Shown here: positions 1 through 6,370 of the stretch, piece after piece
How positions within the stretch are numbered: position 1 is the stretch's first letter
How the letters are laid out: each line of letters starts with the position of its first letter
From: a bacterium
GTDB lineage: Bacteria > Chlamydiota > Chlamydiia > Chlamydiales > SM23-39
NCBI GenBank assembly: GCA_021818045.1
Contig: JAKAFF010000041.1
Location: 1 to 9,382 of the forward strand
Direction of reading: 5' to 3'
Length of the DNA: 9,382 bases
Notes under the pieces: generated by a model
What the model was told of the DNA's origin: nothing
The model's database searches: none
The model's input: the letters and a program-made list of their open reading frames with translations, nothing else
Program-made: the position numbers and the translations under genes

Positions 1-71
1 GGAGTCGATTTTAGGTCAAACCTTGAGAAGCCGCGTGAGGGATAAATTCAGAGCAATTGGAGCTTCCGCGA

Positions 72-97
72 CCAACTTTTGAATTCACTTGGGTATA
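72..97 (+). repeat. Dispersed repeat, copy 1 (diverged)
   Basis: This 26-nt stretch matches the right arm of the palindrome at 2105-2189 at 23 of 26 positions (differences at 84, 88 and 92), in the same orientation. It lies 53 bp beyond the stop codon of the minus-strand gene 714-151. A left arm is not clear: positions 1-26 match the expected inverted arm at only about 12 of 26 positions, and the GAAGC/GCTTC pair between (around 27-66) could form an internal stem. The copy therefore looks like an older, decayed member of the family. Confidence 0.7.
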
Positions 98-115
98 TAA
101 GAAGTCAAGGATGGG

Positions 116-136
116 CTCTCGTCTTTTGGACGAGAG
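116..136. terminator. Strong hairpin, possible intrinsic terminator
   Basis: CTCTCGTC (116-123) pairs perfectly with GACGAGAG (129-136) around a 5-nt TTTTG loop. On the plus strand the stem is followed by TTGTTT, so it would work best for a gene entering from the left of the window. On the minus strand it lies 14 bp after the stop codon of the gene 714-151 but lacks a following T run. It may serve both directions. A smaller pairing (TCAGTA/TACTGA) overlaps that stop codon. Confidence 0.55.
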
Positions 137-150
137 TTGTTTCAGTATAG

Positions 151-714
151 TTACTGAGAAAGCTTAAAGGATTGTAAGAAGCGATTATAGACCGCCTCAT
201 CCATCATTCCCTTATGCCCTTCCATAGCAATCAGATACAATTTGTTGCCAACCATAAGAGCGTTGCCACGAAAATAGCTACTGCCACCTTCCACTAAAAA
301 ATTCATGGCAGGATGTCCATGCAAGTCCACAATATCTGCGAACACGAGTTGGTTTTCTGGGTTGTGACCTACGATTCCATTGAGCAACCCCTCTAACCCT
401 GCAACCTCATGACCGCCGCTCATAGGCATCGGATAGGTAGCCACCAACAGCAAAAACACCCCTTTCTCCTCATGAGGCGCAAGATAGACGTCATAGGTCA
501 ATTGGTTCACTCCATCAGATAAAGGCAGTGTCTGCTGGATCATTTGAGGCGCCGTTGGAAAAGAGATGTGACATTCCCCGCTTTTTGCAAAGATTTTTTG
601 CCAACTATGACCGCGCACTTCGGCATGAGCTACCGATCTGAAAAGTAGATGAAATGCAAACAATGAGAAAGCTAAGAACCAGATCCCAATCTTTTTCACT
701 ACGCTCTTATTCAT
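151..714 (-). CDS. Signal-peptide protein of unknown function
   Basis: The 187-residue product starts with a basic n-region (MNKSVVKK), a hydrophobic core to about residue 28, and a likely signal peptidase I site after AHA (residue 31), so it is probably exported to the periplasm or outer envelope. The mature part of about 156 residues opens with a segment of the form SGECHISFPTAPQ followed by alternating strands and ends in NRFLQSFKLSQ. This pattern resembles PsbP/DUF1795-like small envelope proteins, but I do not recognise a specific family. AGAGG lies 4 nt before the ATG. Only 26 bp separate it from the upstream Yip1-like gene, so the two are probably co-transcribed. The hairpin at 116-136 could end the transcript. 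The function is unknown. Confidence 0.8.
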   Translation of the reverse strand: MNKSVVKKIGIWFLAFSLFAFHLLFRSVAHAEVRGHSWQKIFAKSGECHISFPTAPQMIQQTLPLSDGVNQLTYDVYLAPHEEKGVFLLLVATYPMPMSGGHEVAGLEGLLNGIVGHNPENQLVFADIVDLHGHPAMNFLVEGGSSYFRGNALMVGNKLYLIAMEGHKGMMDEAVYNRFLQSFKLSQ

Positions 715-740
715 AAGACCTCTATAGTTTCCTCAAGTGT

Positions 741-1400
741 TTATTGAAAAAAGTTCATTAAAAATAGGGATGCAACCGTCTGCCCATCCATTACATATCC
801 CATCACTTGCCATACAACAAATGAGAGAATCGACACAACAACTCCCGCAAGAATGACGTTGCCGATAGCCTTCAGCACTGAAAAATGCTGCACGGATGCT
901 AAAGCGTTCAAGTAGATGACAAGCGACCAGATCGCAAGCACTACTTTCGCAACCAAAATCAAAAACATCGCCGTCACTCGAGCGCCTGGCGTCTCACTAG
1001 GCAAGTTGTTCATAAACAGCTGCTGGCCCAATAAAATGACCATCAAAATCCAAAGAGGGATATTCACAAATAAAGGAACACACGACCAGGCATAAGCGGC
1101 TCGCACTGCTTTAAAATGCCCCTGCCCTTTTAGCCATTTACCCGTCCACGTTACAAAGGCACTCCACACACTAAAACTAATATACCCCCAAATCGGAGCC
1201 AAAATGATTGCAAAAATTAAAATAGCTCCAATACCGAACTGCATGCCCATATACATCGATTGAAACAGATTCATCAAAGAACAAAATCCGTAAATCGAGG
1301 CTAACCACCACAGCCCCTGATTGGGGTTGTGCGCCACAATTTGCATAATGGTAGCTTTCGGCTGCGTCCAAATCGTAAGCCAAGGGCTGCGATGATCCAT
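741..1400 (-). CDS. Yip1-family multi-pass membrane protein
   Basis: The 219-residue protein is very hydrophobic, with about five membrane segments (roughly residues 28-50, 54-80, 100-126, 143-168 and 178-203). The motif VRAAYAWSCVP before the third segment and the W-rich N-terminal block (SPWLTIWTQP) are typical of Yip1-domain proteins, whose bacterial members have no established activity. It aligns end to end with the product of 2096-1491 (for example AYAWSCVP against AIAWSKIP, and LASVQHFSVLKAIGNV against LREVQSFSWLRAFTNV), which indicates a tandem duplication. AGGTG lies 8 nt before the ATG. The 90-bp AT-rich upstream gap offers a weak promoter (TTAATC at 1436-1441, 17-nt spacer, TATATA at 1413-1418), although this would leave a leader of only about 6 nt. 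It is probably the first gene of an operon with 714-151. Confidence 0.8.
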   Translation of the reverse strand: MDHRSPWLTIWTQPKATIMQIVAHNPNQGLWWLASIYGFCSLMNLFQSMYMGMQFGIGAILIFAIILAPIWGYISFSVWSAFVTWTGKWLKGQGHFKAVRAAYAWSCVPLFVNIPLWILMVILLGQQLFMNNLPSETPGARVTAMFLILVAKVVLAIWSLVIYLNALASVQHFSVLKAIGNVILAGVVVSILSFVVWQVMGYVMDGQTVASLFLMNFFQ

Positions 1401-1490
1401 ATACCAAACACCTATATATCTAAAACTAATTCTAAGATTAACATGAATTAAATTTCTATTTATTAAATAAACGAGATTTAACTCACTGCA

Positions 1491-2096
1491 TCAAGACAAG
1501 ATATAGACAAGGCGACCCAGAACAAAAAGAGAGAGGTAAATCCCAGACAACATTAATGAAGCAATAGACACATTGGTGAATGCACGCAGCCAAGAAAAGG
1601 ACTGAACTTCTCTAAGAGATTGAATGAGAAGGATCGAAGACCAAATAAAAAGGGTGGTTGCAACGCCACTGACCCAAACAGAAGAAGGACCGCCCCCATC
1701 TTGCACAAACAGAACCTCGCGACGGAACAAGAGGAATCCAAACCAAAGAAGAAGGCTTAAGACAGCAGGAATTTTAGACCAAGCGATGGCCGCCCGCAGA
1801 TGCAAAGCGGGCGCACCGCCACCTAAAAGTCGACCTGTCAGAGAATACACCCAACCTGACAAATACAGCCAAGACAAGCCGATAACAGGCGAGCAGACTA
1901 AGCTCACAAAAAAAATCGTCCCCCACTCCATGAAAAGGCCCCAAGACCACCAATTTGCACAGAAGAAAAAACTCTCCAGAGCAAAGATCACAGAAAGCCT
2001 ACGCAGGCCATATTTTGGCTGCATTTGGAGGAGGTCTTTCACCGATTTTCTCGGATGGCCCCACGTCGAAGCCCAAAAATTTTGTTGCGAAGTCAT
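1491..2096 (-). CDS. Second Yip1-like membrane protein (paralogue)
   Basis: The product has about 201 residues and five hydrophobic segments, and is a paralogue of its downstream neighbour. I start it at the ATG at 2096 (MTSQQNFWAST...), because from there it aligns without gaps with the N-terminus of the neighbour (NFWASTWGHPRKSV against SPWLTIWTQPKATI). The reading frame stays open to an ATG at 2180, but those 28 extra codons are encoded entirely by the palindromic repeat and its margin and have no counterpart in the paralogue. The AW..IP motif (AIAWSKIP) is retained. No good Shine-Dalgarno sequence precedes the ATG; the 5' flank is the repeat, so expression may depend on read-through from 2404-2192. 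The function is unknown; Yip1 membership is inferred through the paralogue. Confidence 0.7.
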   Translation of the reverse strand: MTSQQNFWASTWGHPRKSVKDLLQMQPKYGLRRLSVIFALESFFFCANWWSWGLFMEWGTIFFVSLVCSPVIGLSWLYLSGWVYSLTGRLLGGGAPALHLRAAIAWSKIPAVLSLLLWFGFLLFRREVLFVQDGGGPSSVWVSGVATTLFIWSSILLIQSLREVQSFSWLRAFTNVSIASLMLSGIYLSLFVLGRLVYILS

Positions 2097-2104
2097 GGAC
2101 GAAA

Positions 2105-2189
2105 TATACACAAATGAGTTCAAAAGTTGGTTTTGGGCAACGCGCTTTGGCGCAGCCGAAAATCCAACTTTTGAACTCATTTGTGTATA
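2105..2189. repeat. 85-bp palindromic (MITE- or REP-like) repeat, copy 2
   Basis: Positions 2105-2130 and 2164-2189 form a perfect 26-bp inverted repeat. The 33-nt centre continues the fold: TTTT (2131-2134) faces AAAA with one bulged T, GGC faces GCC, and GCGC-TTTG-GCGC closes the tip. The whole element can therefore form one long hairpin as RNA or cruciform DNA. It sits 2 bp beyond the stop codon of the minus-strand gene 2404-2192 and 8 bp before the start of the gene 2096-1491. There is no T run after it, so it is not a classical terminator, though it could stall polymerase or protect the 3' end of the upstream transcript. No coding capacity for a transposase is present. Confidence 0.9.
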
Positions 2190-2191
2190 GC

Positions 2192-2404
2192 TTATTGCTG
2201 CTCGAGATCGTCTTCGACTCCCCCCATCAAAAGCTCTTCATCATTCTGAGCCACTTCAGCATCTACAATTTCAGAAGAGGCGTCTTCAGCATCTTCTTCC
2301 TCGAACACGATTTCAATCTCTTGTCCTTCAATCGTTTCTAGATCTTCTACTGGTGTTTGAGCAGTTGCCGCTGCAAAAACTGCAAGCGCAGAGAACAGTA
2401 ACAT
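2192..2404 (-). CDS. Small, highly acidic secreted protein
   Basis: The 70-residue product has a hydrophobic start (MLLFSALAVFAAATAQ) resembling a short signal peptide, with a likely cleavage near ATA-QT. It is followed by about 54 residues of which 22 are Asp or Glu, and the whole protein has no Lys, Arg or His. AAGGAG lies 6 nt before the ATG, an excellent ribosome binding site, which argues that this is a real gene. An in-frame stop 8 codons upstream of the ATG rules out a longer N-terminus. The lack of a positive n-region is unusual for a signal peptide. The tail is low in complexity and probably disordered; binding of cations or basic partners is possible but is inference. I recognise no family. 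A possible promoter lies at 2451-2479. Confidence 0.7.
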   Translation of the reverse strand: MLLFSALAVFAAATAQTPVEDLETIEGQEIEIVFEEEDAEDASSEIVDAEVAQNDEELLMGGVEDDLEQQ

Positions 2405-2450
2405 GATGAACTCCTTCAGTTTCGGGCTTTAACATAATTGCCCAACGCCC

Positions 2451-2479
2451 AGCATAAAACAAGGCGGAGTTCAACGCAA
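2451..2479 (-). promoter_or_regulatory. Possible promoter for the acidic secreted protein
   Basis: On the minus strand TTGCGT (2479-2474) and TATGCT (2456-2451) are separated by 17 nt, which fits a weak sigma70-type promoter with a leader of about 40 nt before the ATG at 2404. It falls just downstream of the terminator of the preceding gene, where a new promoter would be expected. Confidence 0.35.
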
Positions 2480-2488
2480 ACAAAATCT

Positions 2489-2513
2489 AAAAAAGGGCGC
2501 TTGGATAGCGCCC
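2489..2513 (-). terminator. Intrinsic terminator of the DUF378-type gene
   Basis: Read on the minus strand, GGGCGCT and AGCGCCC form a 7-bp GC-rich stem around a 5-nt loop (2513-2495), followed at once by TTTTTT (2494-2489). It lies about 10 bp after the stop codon of the gene 2783-2523. This is a textbook rho-independent terminator. Confidence 0.9.
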
Positions 2514-2522
2514 ACGCAGAAA

Positions 2523-2783
2523 TTAGTCGTGCTTGTGACCACAGTTATGGCCGCAATTATGACCGCAATTGCAAGAAGAACCGCATCTACATTTGCTGCA
2601 AAAGAGCATGCCAATTCCGTAAATCCCCGCCAACCCAACCAATGCAAATACGACGCGAGACCCCATCGACATCATACCGCCAAAAAAATCGGAGATCAGA
2701 TCCATGCCAAAAAAGCCAACCAAACCCCAGTTTAATGAACCGATCACCATAAGCAACAAAACAATAAAGCGTATCACTTTCAC
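2523..2783 (-). CDS. DUF378-type membrane protein with Cys/His-rich tail
   Basis: The 86-residue product has two membrane segments (about residues 5-24 and 43-61) and the GSLNWGLVGFFGMDLI pattern that marks the DUF378 (YuzA-like) family, which has no known activity. After the second segment comes a tail with seven Cys (62, 65, 67, 71, 73, 77, 81) and four His (75, 79, 83, 85), ending in repeated CGHN/CGHK units. Such a tail could bind metal ions; that is inference. The tail is encoded by three imperfect 12-nt tandem repeats (2533-2568). The start codon is GTG at 2783, with AGGAGG 5 nt upstream, a near-ideal ribosome binding site. The gene is monocistronic, between its own promoter (2817-2845) and terminator (2489-2513), and divergent from gatC. 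Confidence 0.85.
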   Translation of the reverse strand: MKVIRFIVLLLMVIGSLNWGLVGFFGMDLISDFFGGMMSMGSRVVFALVGLAGIYGIGMLFCSKCRCGSSCNCGHNCGHNCGHKHD

Positions 2784-2816
2784 GATATCCTCCTAAAAAA
2801 AAGCGCCTATAGCCTT

Positions 2817-2845
2817 ATATTAAGGTTTTTTTTGATCTTTGTCAC
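2817..2845 (-). promoter_or_regulatory. Sigma70-type promoter of the DUF378-type gene
   Basis: On the minus strand GTGACA (2845-2840) and TAATAT (2822-2817) are separated by exactly 17 nt, including an A8 run. Transcription would start near 2810, giving a leader of about 26 nt that contains the AGGAGG site. The gatC promoter lies back to back with it, so a shared regulator could act on both. Confidence 0.65.
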
Positions 2846-2855
2846 TACTCTTTCG

Positions 2856-2884
2856 TTGACTCGATGTAACGAACCTGCTATCTT
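2856..2884 (+). promoter_or_regulatory. Sigma70-type promoter of gatCAB
   Basis: TTGACT (2856-2861) and TATCTT (2879-2884) are separated by 17 nt, close to the consensus. Transcription would begin near 2891, only about 9 nt before the gatC ATG, with no Shine-Dalgarno sequence in the leader. This is the only good promoter seen upstream of the operon. Confidence 0.7.
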
Positions 2885-2899
2885 GGGGCTTCGTTCTTT

Positions 2900-3205
2900 A
2901 TGGCAAACTTTGATCATCAATCGCTTGAGCATCTAAAAAAGCTGTGCAGAATTGAGTGCACAGAAGAAGAGAGCGCCGATATTCTCGGCAGCTTGGACAA
3001 AGTGCTCAGCTATGTGGCTCAGCTGGACGAGGTTCAGACGGAAAGCACAGCAGCTTGCCGCTATGTGCTTCGGGGGATGCTGCGCAATCGCATGCGGAGC
3101 GACGAGGTTCAAGACGTTTTGCCAAGAGAGCAATTTCTCGCCAACGCCCCCGATCAAATTGGCGGCATGATCCGAGTCCCCCCTGTTTTGAAAGCGAGCT
3201 CCTGA
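2900..3205 (+). CDS. gatC: Asp-tRNA(Asn)/Glu-tRNA(Gln) amidotransferase subunit C
   Basis: GatC (101 residues, the usual size) is the small belt subunit that wraps around GatA and GatB and stabilises the cytoplasmic GatCAB heterotrimer. The segment LDKVLSYVAQLDEVQTE (about residues 32-48) and the C-terminal V.DVLPREQFLANAPDQIGGMIRVPPVL block are characteristic. I see no Shine-Dalgarno sequence, and the predicted transcript start leaves a leader of about 9 nt, so initiation may be near-leaderless. The stop codon overlaps the gatA start in TGATG (3203-3207), which implies translational coupling. It is the first gene of gatC-gatA-gatB. Confidence 0.93.
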   Translation: MANFDHQSLEHLKKLCRIECTEEESADILGSLDKVLSYVAQLDEVQTESTAACRYVLRGMLRNRMRSDEVQDVLPREQFLANAPDQIGGMIRVPPVLKASS

Positions 3206-4662
3206 TGCGCCCTCTTCACCATCTTACAGCAAGACAATTGAGAGATCTCTTCTTGGCCAAAGAGGTTTCAGCTGTCCAAATTGCCAAACACTTTTTGTCG
3301 CGCATCGAAGAGCACAACGCTTCGCTTGGGGCCTTTTTATCCATTTTTGCCCCCCAAACATTGATCAAAGCTGAAGCGCTCGACAAAAAACGTGCTCACA
3401 ATGAACCGCTTGGAAAACTTGCAGCCGTTCCCATCGCGATCAAAGACAACATGCATATGAAGGGAGAGATAACTACTTGCGGCTCTCGCTTTTTGAGTCA
3501 ATATCGAGCCCCTTTCACCGCCACAGCGGTCTCCTTGCTAGACCACGAAGACGCCCTTTTCCTCGGCAAGACGAACTTAGATGAATTTGCCATGGGCTCT
3601 GCCACAGCCAATTCGGCCTATTTTCCAAGCTCCAATCCCTGGGATCTTAGTTGTGTTCCAGGAGGCTCTTCCGGGGGGTCTGCGGCGGCAGTTGCAGCGC
3701 GTCTTTCTCTCATGGCAACTGGAAGCGATACGGGAGGCTCTATCCGTCAACCTGCTGGATTTTGCGGCCTTGTGGGCTTTAAGCCAACCTATGGGCGCGT
3801 TTCCCGTTATGGACTTGTCGCATTCGGCTCATCGCTAGATCAAATCGGCCCTTTAACAACTTCTGTTGAAGATGCAGCTCTCATGATGGAGGTCATCGGC
3901 CGACATTGTTCACAAGATGCCACCTCTCTTGATCTACCAGCGGAAACTTACCCCCTCTCCCCTCATTTGGAAAAGGGAACCGTTATTGGCGTTCCATGGC
4001 ATTTTTTACAAACCTTGAGTCCGGAGGCAAAAGCCAATTTTCAGCAAGCTATAGACGCGATGCAAAATTTAGGCGCGAAAATCATTGAGATCGATCTCGA
4101 TATTCTCAAATACTCCATCGCCGTGTACTACATCCTGGCAACAGCTGAGGCCTCGACCAATCTCGCCCGTTTTGACGGCATTCGGTATGGGCTGCGTTCC
4201 AAGAGCGCGACCACTCTCGAAGAGATCTACGATTATTCTCGAAAAGAGGGTTTTGGGCGCGAGGTCAAAAAACGGATCATGCTCGGTACCTATGTACTAT
4301 CTGCTGGCTACCAAGATGCTTATTACAAAAAAGCGCAAAAGGTGCGCACTTTGATGTTGGATGCTTTTGATACAGCCTTTGCAAAGTGTGACACCATCAT
4401 GATTCCTGTCGCCACATCAGGCGCTTTCAAACATAGAGCGATTAGCGATCCTGTAGAGATGTATTTGCAAGATATCTTTACAGTTCCTGCGAACCTCGCA
4501 GGGCTCCCCGCCATCAGCGTCCCTTCAGGATATGATGGGCGCGGCATGCCGCTTGGGGTCCAGTTCTTAGGACCGCAAATGTGCGATGTAGCTCTCATGC
4601 AATACGCCTACGCATACGAGATGGCGACACGCCACGCCAAAATTCCAGGAGCCTATGAGTGA
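3205..4662 (+). CDS. gatA: Glu-tRNA(Gln) amidotransferase subunit A (amidase)
   Basis: GatA (485 residues) hydrolyses glutamine (or asparagine) and channels the ammonia to GatB for amidation of the misacylated tRNA. The amidase-signature triad is intact: Lys80 in PIAIKDN, cis-Ser155 in GGSSGGS, and nucleophile Ser179 in SDTGGSIRQPA, with the family's 24-residue spacing between the serines. Other family blocks include GKTNLDEFAMGS (121-132) and GFKPTYGRVSRYGL (191-204). I start it at the ATG at 3205. The frame stays open back to 2956, but those codons overlap gatC and show no family similarity. The stop overlaps gatB by 8 bp. In chlamydiae the enzyme is known to serve both Gln and Asn tRNAs; this would apply here if the taxonomic inference holds. 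Confidence 0.96.
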   Translation: MRPLHHLTARQLRDLFLAKEVSAVQIAKHFLSRIEEHNASLGAFLSIFAPQTLIKAEALDKKRAHNEPLGKLAAVPIAIKDNMHMKGEITTCGSRFLSQYRAPFTATAVSLLDHEDALFLGKTNLDEFAMGSATANSAYFPSSNPWDLSCVPGGSSGGSAAAVAARLSLMATGSDTGGSIRQPAGFCGLVGFKPTYGRVSRYGLVAFGSSLDQIGPLTTSVEDAALMMEVIGRHCSQDATSLDLPAETYPLSPHLEKGTVIGVPWHFLQTLSPEAKANFQQAIDAMQNLGAKIIEIDLDILKYSIAVYYILATAEASTNLARFDGIRYGLRSKSATTLEEIYDYSRKEGFGREVKKRIMLGTYVLSAGYQDAYYKKAQKVRTLMLDAFDTAFAKCDTIMIPVATSGAFKHRAISDPVEMYLQDIFTVPANLAGLPAISVPSGYDGRGMPLGVQFLGPQMCDVALMQYAYAYEMATRHAKIPGAYE

Positions 4663-6112
4663 AGATCTTCCGCTGCATCTTTGGGAGCCGGTCATTGGTC
4701 TTGAGATCCATGCTCAGCTCAATACACGCACAAAGATTTTTAGCTCAGCGCCCAACCGCTTTGGAGATGAACCCAACGTCAACATCTCCTCTGTCTGCAC
4801 AGGGCAGCCTGGGGCTTTGCCCGTCTTGAATAAGGAGGTCGTGCACAAGACCGTCCAGTTCGGTCTTGCAATTGGCGCGAAAATATCTTTGGTCAGCACC
4901 TTTGATCGAAAATCCTATTTCTATCCAGATAGTCCCCGCAACTTTCAGATCACCCAATTCGATACCCCCCTCATCCGCGGCGGCCAGATCGAAACTTTAG
5001 GTAAGACATTTCGGATCAATCGCGCCCATATTGAAGATGACGCAGGTATGCTTAAGCACTTTAGCACATTTGCAGGAGTTGATTACAATCGTGCAGGAGC
5101 GGGACTCATTGAAATTGTTTCAGAGCCCTGCATCCACTCTCCCCAAGAGGCTGCAGCTTACGCCATGGCAATACGCGCCATCTTGCTCTACATCGATGCG
5201 TCAGATTGCAACATGGAGGAGGGAAGCCTTCGCATGGATGCCAACGTTTCGGTACGCCTGAAAGGAGAAAAGACTCTACGGCCTCGCATTGAAATCAAGA
5301 ATATGAACTCCTTTACCTTCATGGAGATGGCGCTTCAATCAGAGATTCGGCGCCAAATCAAGCTCTATCTAGACCACCCCCACACGCCCCATCTCGAGCT
5401 CATTCCACCTGGCACATACCGCTGGGACCCAGGACTGAAACAAGCCATCCTCATGCGCAGTAAAGAAAGTTCCGATGACTACCGCTATTTTCCAGAGCCC
5501 GATTTGCCTCCCATCGTCTTAACACAAAGCTACATCGACGAGATCAGATCCCATCTTCCCGAATTGCCACAAGATCGCTTCCGCAGATATGTTTTTGATC
5601 TAGGACTCTCAGAATATGCGGCTACAACATTGATCAATGAAAAGCCATTTGCCGATTATTTTGAAAAAGCGCTTCAGTTATGTCCTAATGCGCGGCAACT
5701 TTGCAATTGGATCACTATCGAGTTTGCGGGAAGATTTAAAGAATCGGGAAAGACCCTGCCCACATCGGGCATTCCCCCTGAACATGTAGCAAAACTTGTC
5801 TCCTTAATCGATCAAAACACGATCACAGGGCGCATCGCCAAAGCAATCGCCGATGAGATGGTCGCAAATCCCGCTTTAGATCCCGAGACCATTATCGCCA
5901 AAAACCCCGACTATCAACCGAACGCCGACATTGCCTCGCTCGAGCCCATCATCGATCAAGTACTACGAGAAAACCCCCAATCTGTCATCGATTTTAAAGC
6001 GGGAAGAGACAAAGCTTTTGCTTTTTTAGTGGGCGCTGTCATGAAACTCACCCGCGGCAAGGCCTCCCCTCAAATCGTAAACGAACTGCTGCGCAAAAAA
6101 ATCTCTTCCTAA
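4655..6112 (+). CDS. gatB: Asp-tRNA(Asn)/Glu-tRNA(Gln) amidotransferase subunit B
   Basis: GatB (485 residues) binds the misacylated tRNA, phosphorylates the side-chain carboxylate with ATP and amidates it with ammonia from GatA. The N-terminal opening EPVIGLEIHAQLNT, the DYNRAG..LIEIVSEP block, MDANVSVR, IEIKNMNSF and SKESSDDYRYFPEPDLPP are all family signatures. The C-terminal tRNA-binding YqeY-like tail ends in AVMKLTRGKASPQIVNELL. Small departures from the usual consensus are DYNRAGAGLIEIV (commonly GVP) and SPRNFQITQFD. The ATG lies inside the end of gatA, with AGGAG 3 nt upstream. AAGGAGGT directly follows in the stop codon region without an obvious downstream gene. No strong terminator follows. 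Confidence 0.96.
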   Translation: MSEDLPLHLWEPVIGLEIHAQLNTRTKIFSSAPNRFGDEPNVNISSVCTGQPGALPVLNKEVVHKTVQFGLAIGAKISLVSTFDRKSYFYPDSPRNFQITQFDTPLIRGGQIETLGKTFRINRAHIEDDAGMLKHFSTFAGVDYNRAGAGLIEIVSEPCIHSPQEAAAYAMAIRAILLYIDASDCNMEEGSLRMDANVSVRLKGEKTLRPRIEIKNMNSFTFMEMALQSEIRRQIKLYLDHPHTPHLELIPPGTYRWDPGLKQAILMRSKESSDDYRYFPEPDLPPIVLTQSYIDEIRSHLPELPQDRFRRYVFDLGLSEYAATTLINEKPFADYFEKALQLCPNARQLCNWITIEFAGRFKESGKTLPTSGIPPEHVAKLVSLIDQNTITGRIAKAIADEMVANPALDPETIIAKNPDYQPNADIASLEPIIDQVLRENPQSVIDFKAGRDKAFAFLVGAVMKLTRGKASPQIVNELLRKKISS

Positions 6113-6267
6113 GGAGGTGTACCGAAGAAAGTTCAAGAATCGGGAAAAATATTTTTTTTACCACCCGCGAACAAGGTTCGCTAGAGCCCGCAGTGCTCAC
6201 AGAGAAGAGGTTCTCTAATTGCCAGCACAAAAACAATCCTTCAAGTTGTTTGTATATATTTGAACCT

Positions 6268-6370
6268 CTCCCGCCTGAAGGCGGTAGATTCTTGCTTCAG
6301 GGGCGACTCAATAGGGCCCGTATAGGCGCGCAAACCGCAAGGGGGTGCAGCAGGGCCTGACGAATCAACG
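6268..6370 (+). ncRNA. Structured region resembling an IS605-type omega/reRNA end
   Basis: On the plus strand CCGCC-TGAA-GGCGG (6271-6284) is a clear hairpin. Further on, GGCCC (6315-6319) can pair with GGGCC (6353-6357), enclosing GCGC/GTGC and a CC-GCAA-GG tetraloop (6335-6342). The block ends in GAATCAACG just before the repeat core. A series of short GC stems ending in TCAA(C) right at a junction is the layout of the 3' ends of tnpB-linked omega RNAs in IS200/IS605 elements. The assignment rests on pattern memory, not on a covariance model; it could equally be an unrelated structured 3' element of the convergent transcripts. Confidence 0.35.

Noticed and set aside
1..66. A left arm for repeat copy 1.
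   Set aside because: The best ungapped match (1-26) is about 12 of 26 positions, too weak to claim although a small internal stem exists.
2098..2130. The repeat acting as promoter for the Yip1-like gene (TATATT before the ATG at 2096).
   Set aside because: No -35 match lies at a suitable distance, and the -10-like box is too close to the ATG.
1624..2190. Plus-strand frame of 188 codons.
   Set aside because: It is antisense to the Yip1-like gene, has a composition typical of a shadow frame (rich in Arg, Lys and Pro), and ends in the repeat.
2812..2833. CCTTA-TAT-TAAGG followed by T8 on the plus strand, resembling a terminator.
   Set aside because: The stem is only 5 AT-rich base pairs, no plus-strand gene precedes it, and it overlaps the -10 box of the divergent DUF378 promoter; its T run is that promoter's A-rich spacer.
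2956..3204. Long N-terminal extension of the gatA frame.
   Set aside because: It lies entirely within gatC in another frame, has no amidase similarity, and the ATG at 3205 overlaps the gatC stop in the usual TGATG arrangement.
6117..6221. Short frame starting at GTG after the orphan ribosome binding site.
   Set aside because: It has only about 34 codons, a basic low-information composition, and crosses the decayed repeat arm; no similarity is recognisable.
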